Shown here in pieces: positions 7,992 through 16,400 of a stretch of 41,730 bases of DNA. Every line of letters starts with the position of its first letter. The stretch's first letter is position 1. The translations under genes were made by a program, and so were the position numbers. Under the pieces are notes generated by a model. That model was given only the letters and a program-made list of their open reading frames with translations. It did no database searches and had not been told where the DNA came from. Origin of the DNA: a virus; the IMG/VR virus record IMGVR_UViG_3300038701_003555, positions 1 to 41,730 of that record, one strand, 5' to 3'.

Positions 7992-8596
7992 TGGGCTGGC
8001 CCATTGCGGCCATGCTAGTGCCCAAGGCGGCGAATAGTTCTATTAAGGCCGCATTGCTGGATGCGGTTGATGTGCCATGGGATGCTAAAAACCTGCATGC
8101 TCACCCTGCTTTTGAGTTTATGGGGGCGGTCGGGTTTGCACGTTTGAAGGATAAAGCCTTTCGCTTTACGTTCGTGAGGAATCCCTACGATCGGCTAGTG
8201 AGCTGCTGGGCTCAGAAAATCGACCAGCCGACGCATGATAACCGAGGTATGCGCAAGATGGGCTTTCGCCCCGGTATGCCATGGGAGGAGTGGCTGGACG
8301 CTGCTTTATCGATTCCACCAGAAAAAATGGATATCCATTTCCGGCCGCAGAGTTTGCTGTTGTGTTACCGCGGATGGCTACCGGTGGATTTTGTAGGGAA
8401 ATTTGAAGATCTGGAGCATGACTGGCGCGTGGTGCAGCATTACGCGCAGGAGCGGGCCGCACTGAAATTGCCTGATTTGCAGAAACTCACGACCAGTGAG
8501 CACCCTCCTTATCGGGAAATGTTTAATCAGCATCAGCGGTTGAAGGTTGAGGCGGTTTATGGACGTGATTTTGAGCTTTTTGAGTATGAGTTTTAA
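7964..8596 (+). CDS. Sulfotransferase family protein
   Basis: This 210-residue protein shows both PAPS-binding signatures of carbohydrate sulfotransferases: the 5'-phosphosulfate loop VPKAANSSIKAAL (19-31) and the 3'-phosphate motif FVRNPYDRLVSCW (70-82). These enzymes move sulfate from PAPS to sugar hydroxyls (family type Sulfotransfer_2). It has no signal peptide or membrane helix, unlike Golgi relatives, so would work in the cytoplasm. The start overlaps the preceding gene by 28 bases and the stop overlaps the next start (TAATG). It is unusual inside a phage structural operon. Confidence 0.85.
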   Translation: MPNPNNAKLVGWPIAAMLVPKAANSSIKAALLDAVDVPWDAKNLHAHPAFEFMGAVGFARLKDKAFRFTFVRNPYDRLVSCWAQKIDQPTHDNRGMRKMGFRPGMPWEEWLDAALSIPPEKMDIHFRPQSLLLCYRGWLPVDFVGKFEDLEHDWRVVQHYAQERAALKLPDLQKLTTSEHPPYREMFNQHQRLKVEAVYGRDFELFEYEF

Positions 8597-9558
8597 TGAT
8601 GCGCCTGAAATATGACCCGCATACGCTGATTGTGGATCAGACGATCAAATGCAATCAGGCCTGCTTTTTTTGCTGGAGGGCGGATAAAAAGAAGGTTTCT
8701 CACGAGACGCGCGAAGCGCCATGGATGACCTTACCATTCGACATGTACCGGCGGATTATCGATGCGGCGGTCGAAGTGGAGAGCATGCGGCAGCTGAGCC
8801 TTTGCGGGCCGATGGGCGAGCCGACGCTGGTGGAGGATCTGGTCGAGCGGGGCGATTATGCGACAAAAAAAGGCAAGTTTAGCCGTTATGTGATGATTAA
8901 TACCAATGGCTATGCATTGCATAAATTCGATGCTCGCGCCTTGCTGCAGGCCTTTTCGCATATTGTGGTGTCTGTTGATGCGGTGGACGCGAAGATTCAT
9001 GAAAGCATTCACGGTAAAGCAGGGCAGATTGAGCGCATCCTCGAGAATGTGAAGCATCTGGCGGCGGCGAAGAAACAGTATGGCGGCGCGGTGATTGAGG
9101 TGCGCTTTACCGAGAATGATAAGAATCACGGTCACTGGCCGGATTTTCAGCGGTATTTTGCAGATATTCCGATCGACCGTATTCGCCACAAGAAAGTTCA
9201 CAGTTTTATTGATGTGCTGCCGGAGCTTGAAAATAATGCCGGGGCTATTTTGTGCAATCAGCCGCGAGGGAATATCAATTTCAGCTTTCGCGGTGAGATG
9301 ACCACCTGCTGTATTAATTATAAGCCCGGGCCGGTTTTTGGGCATATTGATGACGGACGCAGCCTGAAAGAGATGTGGGAGAGCGAGGCTTTTGAAACAT
9401 GGCGCCGTGAGCGGCATGAGGGAATCTGCAAAGGTTGCAGCGGGCTGGGTGCGGCCGGCCAGCGCGGTGAAAAAAATCTGCGCTATCATGATGTTAAAAA
9501 ACTGGCTGCGATCCGAGAAAAAGGCGAATTTGCCTATTTTGAGGCCGCATGCGCATAG
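8596..9558 (+). CDS. Radical SAM enzyme with SPASM-like C-terminus
   Basis: This 320-residue protein has the iron-sulfur motif CNQACFFC (Cys19, Cys23, Cys26), the radical SAM CxxxCxxC signature. A GPMGEPTL segment fits the usual Gly-rich GGEP-type SAM contact. Cysteines near the C-terminus (ILCNQP, TTCCINY, GICKGCSG) resemble a SPASM/twitch domain binding an extra cluster, found in peptide- and sugar-modifying members. The substrate cannot be told. Its position between a sulfotransferase and a glycosyltransferase suggests modification of a peptide or sugar on the virion. Start ATGATG overlaps the previous stop. Confidence 0.85.
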   Translation: MMRLKYDPHTLIVDQTIKCNQACFFCWRADKKKVSHETREAPWMTLPFDMYRRIIDAAVEVESMRQLSLCGPMGEPTLVEDLVERGDYATKKGKFSRYVMINTNGYALHKFDARALLQAFSHIVVSVDAVDAKIHESIHGKAGQIERILENVKHLAAAKKQYGGAVIEVRFTENDKNHGHWPDFQRYFADIPIDRIRHKKVHSFIDVLPELENNAGAILCNQPRGNINFSFRGEMTTCCINYKPGPVFGHIDDGRSLKEMWESEAFETWRRERHEGICKGCSGLGAAGQRGEKNLRYHDVKKLAAIREKGEFAYFEAACA

Positions 9559-10355
9559 CCGTTCACGCCAACCGCTCCGCGCATCAGCAGCGCTGGGGCA
9601 ACGCGTTTGCGGCCGGGCTGGAAAGGCATGGCATTACGCCGCTAAAGGGCGATGGTCGCCAGCCGATCGCGTGCGATCTGGCGGTGTTCTGGTCGCATAA
9701 AAAATACCCGATTATTGAGGCGCAGAAGAAGACAGGACGTGATTATCTGGTGCTGGAGCATGGTTATATCGGGGACCGGATAAGTGAGTATGCCAGCGCT
9801 GGCTATAACGGGCTTAACGGCAACGCTGATTTTGTGAATCAGGATATGCCGCCCGACCGATGGCTGTTGTTTTTTCGCGAGTACCTGAAGCCGTGGCGGC
9901 CGGAGGGTAATTACATCGTGATTATGGGGCAGGTGCCGGGGGATCAATCGATCCGCGGAACTGACTTTACGGGTTGGGTCGCAGAGACTGCGAAGGGGCT
10001 GAGAGAACGGTTTGATGTGCCTATATATTTTCGACCTCATCCGCTAAGCGGCCGTCAGGACGCCGCGGGTGTACCGCTGATTCATGGTGATTTGCACTAT
10101 GTGCTGGCAGATGCGCTTGGAGTGGTGACCTTTAATAGCAACAGCGGTGTCGATGCCCTGCTAGAGGGTGTGCCGACAATGGTTTGCGACGAGGGGGGCA
10201 TGGCATGGCCGGTTACGACCCATCGAGTGGAGGAGGGGTTTAAAAAGCTTCCGCGGGAGCAATGGGCGTGGAACCTCGCCTGGGCCCAGTGGACTGAAGA
10301 GGAATTTAGCGGCGGTACCGCATGGGAGCATCTGAAAAGGAAATATAGCGCGTGA
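9549..10355 (+). CDS. Capsule-type glycosyltransferase-like protein
   Basis: This 268-residue protein resembles the GT-B-like C-terminal domain of capsular polysaccharide synthesis proteins (KpsS/Capsule_synth group): IYFRPHP at about 158-164, then DALGVVTFNSNSGVDALLEGVPTM (about 188-211), where the N-S-x-x-x-E/D-A-x-x-x-G-x-P pattern is the donor-binding region. The N-terminal part is shorter than in a full GT-B. The start overlaps the radical SAM stop by 10 bases, making one coupled unit. It is the last gene of the cassette before the connectors. Confidence 0.65.
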   Translation: MRIAVHANRSAHQQRWGNAFAAGLERHGITPLKGDGRQPIACDLAVFWSHKKYPIIEAQKKTGRDYLVLEHGYIGDRISEYASAGYNGLNGNADFVNQDMPPDRWLLFFREYLKPWRPEGNYIVIMGQVPGDQSIRGTDFTGWVAETAKGLRERFDVPIYFRPHPLSGRQDAAGVPLIHGDLHYVLADALGVVTFNSNSGVDALLEGVPTMVCDEGGMAWPVTTHRVEEGFKKLPREQWAWNLAWAQWTEEEFSGGTAWEHLKRKYSA

Positions 10356-10978
10356 TGATGGAACTGGAGTGGAAATCGCTGAAGCGTACCGTCGCGTCTT
10401 TCGACGAGTCGCCAACTGTTTTTCCGGTGAGTCTGGCCGAGTTAAAAGATCATGTGAGGGTGGATGGAAGCTCCGAGGATGATTATCTCGAAGCGCTGCT
10501 GGGCGTGGCGACCGAATTTTGTGAGAATGCAACCTGGCGGGCTTTTCTGACGCAGACGTGGGAAGTGAAATATGATGGCTTTCCCGCACATGACGACGAC
10601 ATTCTGCTGCCGCGGCCGCCATTGCAGTCAGTCAGCAGCATCGTTTATATTGATAGCCACGGCGTGACTCAGACGCTGGCGGCATCAGAATATCAGGTGG
10701 ATGCGGACGCGCAGCCGGCACGCCTTCGACCGGCACGGGGAAAAAGCTGGCCGAGTACGCGCAGCAACACTCAAAATACCGTCACCGTTACGCAAGTAGC
10801 CGGTTATGGCGACGCGGCGTCGGATGTACCACGGACGCTACGCCATGCCATCAAGTTTCTGGCAGCGCACTTGTATGAGGAGCGTCAGCCGGTGGTGGTC
10901 GGCAGCGGGCTGAATGTTCATGACCTCCCCATGGGCATTCAGTCCCTGTTGCGCATGAACAGCATGCGGGGCTGGTAG
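10352..10978 (+). CDS. Head-tail connector (gp6-like)
   Basis: This 208-residue protein belongs to the HK97 gp6/phage gp6-like head-tail connector type: FPVSLAELKDHVRVDGSSEDDYLEALLGVATEFCEN near the N-terminus, a middle LPRPPLQSVSSIVYID, and a helical C-terminus with RHAIKFLAAHLYEER. It forms the ring under the portal. The start is GTG 10352, ATG 10355 or ATG 10358. AAGGAA at 10338-10343 lies 8 to 14 bases upstream, so the sequence does not decide. It overlaps the last cassette gene, linking that cassette to virion assembly. Confidence 0.85.
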   Translation: MMMELEWKSLKRTVASFDESPTVFPVSLAELKDHVRVDGSSEDDYLEALLGVATEFCENATWRAFLTQTWEVKYDGFPAHDDDILLPRPPLQSVSSIVYIDSHGVTQTLAASEYQVDADAQPARLRPARGKSWPSTRSNTQNTVTVTQVAGYGDAASDVPRTLRHAIKFLAAHLYEERQPVVVGSGLNVHDLPMGIQSLLRMNSMRGW

Positions 10979-10979
10979 C

Positions 10980-11306
10980 ATGGTGAAAATTGGAAAAATG
11001 CGTGATCGTGTCTCAATTGAGCAGGAGGTGCGCATTTCAGATGGGCAGGGCGGCAGCGAGACCAGCTGGAGTATCACCGATACCGTCTGGGCGCGCGTAT
11101 CGCCCCTGAGAGGTAAAGAGAAGCTTGAAGCAATGAAGATAGAGGCCCAGCAAATCTACACCGTGATGATTCGGGGTGGGGTAACGGTGACGCCGCAGCA
11201 TCGTTTAGGCTGGGGCGACAAAATTTTGAATATTCGCAGTGTCAGCAACCCGGATGAAAAAGGCCGGTTTCTGGAATTGATGTGCGAGGAAGGGGTGCGA
11301 ACCTGA
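10980..11306 (+). CDS. Head-tail adaptor / head closure protein
   Basis: This 108-residue protein has the usual features of the Phage_H_T_join family (SPP1 gp16-like stopper): an N-terminal basic MRDRVSIEQ, WARVSPLRGKEKLEA in the middle, and HRLGWGDKILNIRSV near the end. It closes the connector after DNA filling. It starts 1 base after the previous stop and its own stop overlaps the next start (ATGA). Confidence 0.85.
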   Translation: MVKIGKMRDRVSIEQEVRISDGQGGSETSWSITDTVWARVSPLRGKEKLEAMKIEAQQIYTVMIRGGVTVTPQHRLGWGDKILNIRSVSNPDEKGRFLELMCEEGVRT

Positions 11307-11812
11307 TGGCTTCGACTTATCGCCAGCGTCGCGGGCTGCAAGGAGTTAGCAAACTACGCCGGAAGTTGCGGCGTATTATAAAACAGGCAGATAACAGCAT
11401 TCGGCCAGCGATTGAACAAACAGCCTATGCGATTGAGCTGGACGCGCAGAATTTTGCACCCAAGCTTTCCGGCGAGCTGGCCCTTTCGATTGAAACCAAA
11501 ATCAGCGGCGATGGGCTGGGCGCCGTGATCGGGCCGGGTGCGAAGTCAGCCGCAGTTGCGCGAGAGGCGCGAGGCACCGCTTTCGCTACCCGGTCGACGG
11601 TGAAGCTGGGAAATGTCAGTAAAAAGAAATTGTTTAACTTCTTTAAGGGTTATTGGCAGGAGTTTGGAACCAAGGGGACACCGGGTAAAAATATTCCGCC
11701 TCAGCCGGCGCAGCCTTTTATGACGCCTGCTTTTGACGTGAATAAAGACTATGGCAAGCGATTGATTGGAAAAGAAGTGCAAGATCTGCTTAGGAGAGTA
11801 GCACGTGAGTGA
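11306..11812 (+). CDS. HK97 gp10-like tail/connector component
   Basis: This protein of about 168 residues has an N-terminal helical basic region, DAQNFAPKLSGELALSIETK, which matches the APvdTGrLr.SI pattern of HK97 gp10 proteins, then YWQEFGTKGTPGKNIPPQPAQPFMTPAF with the conserved EFGT...QPFM.PA motif. It is needed for joining or assembling the tail end. ATG 11306 is preferred over the earlier in-frame start at 11282 because it forms ATGA with the prior stop and has AGGAAGG about 11 bases upstream. Confidence 0.85.
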   Translation: MASTYRQRRGLQGVSKLRRKLRRIIKQADNSIRPAIEQTAYAIELDAQNFAPKLSGELALSIETKISGDGLGAVIGPGAKSAAVAREARGTAFATRSTVKLGNVSKKKLFNFFKGYWQEFGTKGTPGKNIPPQPAQPFMTPAFDVNKDYGKRLIGKEVQDLLRRVARE

Positions 11813-12194
11813 TCCTACCAATGCCGTACAGGCGGCGATTTATCAGGCGCTAAGCTCGCCTTCACCGGCGATGGATGTTTATGACAATGTGCCGGCGGGG
11901 GCTGGCTTTCCTTATATTTCGATCGACGCGCATGAGGCGGTGCAGGCAGATTACATCGGTGAGCGAATGGATATTCGCTATTTATATCTGACGGTATGGT
12001 CGGATAAGGCGGGGAAAAAAGAAGTGCAGTCGCTAATGGCGCGGATTGATGAGGCGTTGCATCGTCAAAAACTGCCGCTAACGGGCGACGCGAAAATAGT
12101 CAGTCTGGATGTGACCCGCAAACGGGCCGTGATGGACGCGGACGGTGAAACTTATATGGGCAAGGTAACGCTCAAGATTCGCACAACGCATTAG
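11805..12194 (+). CDS. Tail completion/terminator protein (DUF3168-like)
   Basis: This 129-residue protein starts with GTG 11805, overlapping the preceding stop. The AVQAAIYQALSS start, PYISIDAHEA, LYLTVWSDKAGKKEVQSLMARIDEAL and final TLKIRTTH match the DUF3168 tail-terminator proteins, which cap the tail tube and dock to the head. Size and order (gp10-like, then DUF3168, then tube) agree with this. Confidence 0.85.
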   Translation: MSDPTNAVQAAIYQALSSPSPAMDVYDNVPAGAGFPYISIDAHEAVQADYIGERMDIRYLYLTVWSDKAGKKEVQSLMARIDEALHRQKLPLTGDAKIVSLDVTRKRAVMDADGETYMGKVTLKIRTTH

Positions 12195-12283
12195 AATTGC
12201 CGCCGCAACCGGGGCGCGGCGCAATGGGTGGGGAAACTTATTTCGGCAGTTGCCGGAACCGCCCGTGGATCAGCCCCGAAACG

Positions 12284-12317
12284 ACCGCTGACAGAGTAGT
12301 TCTGCAGCGGTTTTTTC
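12284..12317 (+). terminator. Terminator before tail tube gene
   Basis: ACCGCTG (12284-12290) pairs with CAGCGGT (12305-12311), followed by TTTTTT to 12316. It sits in the 136-bp gap between the tail terminator gene and the tail tube gene, which is otherwise empty. The gap also probably carries the tube gene ribosome-binding site. Confidence 0.7.
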
Positions 12318-12330
12318 ATGGAGTTTTAAA

Positions 12331-12810
12331 ATGGTAACACGGGTATCAACCAACTGTAAAATTTCAATCAGCAACGCGGCCGCCGCGGAGACGATTGACG
12401 AACAGGCAGAATTTGAAGGGCTTACTTACCTTCCTATCGGCCAGATCTTAAATTTGGGTGAATTCGGCGATCAAGCAAATGTGATTACTGCGGCGTATCT
12501 CGATTCCGGCCGTGTGGAAAAATACAAAGGTACGCGAAACGCGGGCCAAATGGATCTTGAACTCGGCTATGACCCCGATAATGACACGGGCCAGGCGCAG
12601 CTGATTGTAGCAGAGCAGTCTCCCAACAACTATGCTTTCAAGGTTGAGTTGGACGATGCAGGGGAAAATTCTCCCAGTAGCAATACTACCTTTTATTTTC
12701 GGGGGCAGGTCATGTCTCGCCGAGTCGCACCAGGGTCCTCGGACAGTGTTGTCACGCTGAATTGCGGCATCGAAGTCAATTCCGCCATTATCACGGTTGA
12801 CGCTGTTTAA
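12331..12810 (+). CDS. Major tail tube protein
   Basis: This 159-residue, beta-rich protein with mild acidic character lies between the tail terminator and the tail chaperone, the fixed position of the tube subunit. The segment YLDSGRVEKYKGTRNAGQMDLELGYDPDNDTGQ resembles HK97/lambda-like tube proteins, where R-x-K-G-x-x-x-x-x-x-M is common. It is flanked by two terminators, suggesting independent high expression as for many major virion proteins. Confidence 0.85.
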   Translation: MVTRVSTNCKISISNAAAAETIDEQAEFEGLTYLPIGQILNLGEFGDQANVITAAYLDSGRVEKYKGTRNAGQMDLELGYDPDNDTGQAQLIVAEQSPNNYAFKVELDDAGENSPSSNTTFYFRGQVMSRRVAPGSSDSVVTLNCGIEVNSAIITVDAV

Positions 12811-12814
12811 GTAA

Positions 12815-12840
12815 AGCCGCCGTTCTGGCGGCTTTTTTTT
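12815..12840 (+). terminator. Strong terminator after tail tube gene
   Basis: A perfect stem AGCCGCC (12815-12821) / GGCGGCT (12827-12833) with a 5-base loop is followed by eight T residues (12833-12840). It lies 5 bases past the tube stop. Confidence 0.9.
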
Positions 12841-12863
12841 CATTTAATAAAAGGAAAATGATT

Positions 12864-13229
12864 ATGGGTACGGAACCGGTTTTGAAAGATAGTTGCATCG
12901 AAATCACGTTGGATGGCGAGGTGCATGATCTGGTGGCCTCGCCGGAAGCGATGGTGAAAATTTCCCGGGTTAAAGGCGGCATGCGCCCGCTCTATGTGGC
13001 GCTGAACGACCGTGATGCAGCAGTGATGCTGGATATTCTCATCATCGCGCTACAGTTGGAGCCGAAAGAAACCAAAGGCCTTGCGGCGAAGCTTTTCGCC
13101 AGCGGGGTGGTAGAAGTGGCGTTCGTTCTGATCCGTTATCTGACGATGCTGGAAAATGGGGGTCGTGAGCTGACGGATCAAGAGGAAGAAAAGCCAAAAA
13201 AAAGCCCGGCAAAAACGCGAAAACGCTGA
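12864..13229 (+). CDS. Tail assembly chaperone, short form (G-like)
   Basis: This 121-residue protein, in the position of lambda gpG, has a globular N-terminal part and a Lys/Glu/Pro-rich C-terminal end. ATG 12864 is chosen over 12858 because AAGGA (12851-12855) is 8 bases from the former and only 2 from the latter. Tail chaperones bind the tape measure during tail assembly. A slippery A-run near the end (13196-13203) allows a longer form. Confidence 0.8.
   Translation: MGTEPVLKDSCIEITLDGEVHDLVASPEAMVKISRVKGGMRPLYVALNDRDAAVMLDILIIALQLEPKETKGLAAKLFASGVVEVAFVLIRYLTMLENGGRELTDQEEEKPKKSPAKTRKR
13196..13202 (+). promoter_or_regulatory. -1 frameshift site A AAA AAA
   Basis: Eight A residues (13196-13203) hold the heptamer A AAA AAA in register with the 0-frame codons CCA-AAA-AAA-AGC. 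The -1 frame continues to a TAA at 13493-13495, immediately before the tape measure ATG. This is the conserved G/GT arrangement of siphovirus tail genes. Confidence 0.85.
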
Positions 13230-13495
13230 CGCTGGAAGAATATGCCCGCGAGCTGTTTAAGCTGGCGACTGGCTGGCTGGGCTGGTCACGACGGGAGGCC
13301 TGGCAGGCACCGGTCGCAGAGATCCTGCTGGCTCTTGATGGCAAGGTCGATTTTGTGAAAGCCACCACCCCCGGTGCGTCCGAGCCGGAAGAAACTTCCG
13401 AACAGGAACAAAGCCACGATTTCGCCAATAAAATAAAGGCCTTCGCTGCCGAACACAATCTGCAATTCAAACGAAAGCAAGCCGGGAAACGCTAA
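13202..13495 (+). CDS. Tail assembly chaperone T-extension (GT form)
   Basis: Read in the -1 frame after the slippery run, this adds about 97 residues to the short chaperone, for a total near 210. The extension holds TLEEYARELFKLATGWLGWS, REAWQAPVAEILLALDGK and a basic end FKRKQAGKR. It has no start of its own, and its stop directly abuts the tape measure start (TAAATG). By analogy to lambda gpGT it would recruit tail tube subunits to the tape measure complex. Confidence 0.82.
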   Translation, partial: KPGKNAKTLTLEEYARELFKLATGWLGWSRREAWQAPVAEILLALDGKVDFVKATTPGASEPEETSEQEQSHDFANKIKAFAAEHNLQFKRKQAGKR

Positions 13496-16400
13496 ATGGC
13501 CACGGAACTTGAACGACTACTAGTCCGCATCGATGCCAGCACCGAACAGCTGCGCCGTGAGCTGAAACGGGCAGATGATACCGTCGTCCGAACCGAAAAG
13601 AAGGTCGATAAATCACTCGGCGGTATTGGAAAAAGTTTTAAGCGTGCCGGTGCGGCGGCGGCAGGCTTTGTCGGTGCCATGGGCTTGCGAGAGCTAGTGC
13701 AATATTCCGACCAGTGGAAGCAGCTGGAGGGACGGCTGCGCGTCGTCACCAAATCCCAGGAAGATTTCAACCGTGTGCAGTCGAAGCTGGTCATGCTGGC
13801 GGATCAGAACCGCAGCAGTATCGGCGCAACCGTCCAGCTTTACAGCCGCCTTGCCATGGCTGTTGGCGAAAATGAACAGGCTATGAAGAATATTCTGCCG
13901 GTGACAGAAGCGATTGCCAAGGGCGTCGCCATCACCGGCGAGAGCGCTGCTTCCGCGCAAGGGGCGATCGTCCAGTTTGCGCAGGGGCTCGCCACCAATT
14001 TTGAGGCGGCCGGGCAGGAGATACGTAGTCTACAGGAGCAGGCGCCGCGCGTTGCCAAGGCTCTCGCCGACGGCCTGAACGAGCTCGGAGTGACCTCTGA
14101 CGCGACAGCAGGTAGCCTGAATAAGCTGGCTCGCGACGGGGTAATCAACGCCGAAAATGCAATGCAGGCCCTGGCCAGTCAGCTGGGTACCCTGCAGGAG
14201 GAGTTTGAGCGGACCGATATTACCGTCGGCCAGTCGCTGACGAAGCTGGATAATGCCTTTCTGAAATTGCTCGGCACCAGCGATAATGTACGCAGCACCA
14301 GCGCGCTGGTTGCGCAGGGAATCGGCGAGCTGGCAGAGAATCTTGATGTGATTGCAGATGCGGCAATTCTCGCCGCTATCGCTCTTACCGGGCGATATAT
14401 CCCCGGTTTGATAGCCGCGGCGACAGCCAGCAGGTCGGTGATCGCAACGCAAATTGCTCTGGATTTCGCGATTGCGAAAGTTGCATTCAGCAGTAATGCG
14501 GCGGCCGGCGCAATGACCGCATTGACGGCGTCATCACGCGGTGCGGCCGCTGCCATGGCGTTTTTTGGCGGGCCGATCGGGCTGGCGATCACTGGCGTCG
14601 CAGGTGGCCTGTATTTGCTTTCACAGCGATCATCCGAGGCGGAGAAGTCTGCGGAGGCCTTCGACGCTTCAATGGAGAGCCTCATTGACGTTACCGAACG
14701 CTATAACCGTGCCAGTGGCAAAGAGCGTGAGGAACTGGCAAAAACGCGCATGGAGCGCATTGCCGCCACCAAGGCCATCATCGCCGAAACCGAAGCCAAG
14801 GTCCAGCAGCTGAAAAATGAAATTTTCCGCAAAAAACGCTCCGGCGGCGGAAAATTCAGCGGCATTGCCGGGCCGAGCGGCCTGCAACTGTCGAAGGAGC
14901 GCCAGCTGAATGAGTTGCTGCAGGAGCTGCAGCGGCAGAAAAAGGAGGTAAATGACCTGCTGGCAGACCCGCTGGGCGACGGCGGATCCGGCTTGGATAA
15001 TGCAGGGAATAAGCTGCATAATTTCGGCAAAAAACTGGACGACTATTCCGCCCATCTGGATGATGCGGCCACGGCGCAGGAGAAGCTGCAGCAAGGCCTT
15101 GATGACCTTGAACAGGATCAGATGTATGAGCAGATCACCGCCGGTATGACAGAGGTGGAACGCGCTGTCTATGATATGGAGGTGGCGGTCGATGAACTCA
15201 CCGAGCGTTATGGCCCGCTGAATGATCGCATGAAAAAACAGCTGGAGCAGCTGGTAGAACTGGCGCGCGCCAATGCCAAAGCCAGCGAATCCACCAAAAA
15301 ACTGGAAAAGCAACAGCGCGAGCATCAACGCCAGATGGAGCAGCTGCAACGGGAGTTTCAGCGGCCGTTTGATAATGCGTTGGATTCGCTGCAGGACTCG
15401 GTGCGCGATAAAATTCGCAATGGCTTTGACGGCGGTTTCGATGATGCGCTCGATATCGCCAAGGATTTCGCCGCTGAAATGGCAACGCTGCTTATTTTCC
15501 GCCCGCAGGTCGCCAGCGCCGGGCTGGGCGGGCTGTTTGAATCGCTAATCGGTGGCAGCACGACCGCCGGCACCGGGCCGGGGACGCCAGGAGTGGCGGG
15601 TGGCGGTGGTGGCGTCGATATTCTGGGTGGGCTGTCAAGCTTCGGTAGTGATTTCTTCAGCGGCAATGCTGCGGGCGGTACTTACCTGATGGCAGCCATG
15701 GCCGCCAATGAAATTGTTGATGAATTTATTGGGAAGAAGCTTTTTGGCGAGGGCCCTCTGGCGGATGCCGGGTCGATGTTCGGGCTGGCCGGGCGGGGCT
15801 TCGGGTCTATGCTGGAATCGCTGGGCTTCGGTCCTGAGCCATCCAGCAAGCTGCAATCCGGCGCGGTGGATCTGGAGACGGGACAGCTGCTGGAGCGGGG
15901 CGGTTTGCGTGGTGAGAAATTCAGCCAGGCGAATCAGGATCAGGTTGACGCGCTGGCCGCTATCACCAACCAGCTGGCTGCGGCGCTGGGCGTTGCAGGT
16001 GAGTTGAGTCTGGCAGTGTCCGATCGGTATGGCTTCGAATTCGCCCGGACCGGTGACACCGGGGTTTTTGACGCTGACAGCGATTTGCGAAAACAGTTTG
16101 AAAGCGCCTCCCAGTTGCTTGGGGCGCTGAGCCAGGAATTTCTACAAGAGGCCGGCGACGCCATATCCGAGCAATTCAAAAAGGCGATCGATAAAATCAA
16201 TTTTGAAGATCAGGAGCAGGCGCTCGAAGATCTGCAGTTTATTCGGTCCCTGCAGCAGCTGCTGGACGAAACCAGCGCCTATGATAAAGCGCTGCAGCAG
16301 CTGGATAAACGATTTGAAGAGCTGCGACAGAATGCCAAACGGCTGGAATTGCCGCTGGAAAAAGTGAATGAGGCCTATGAGAAACAGCTGACCCAGTTGG

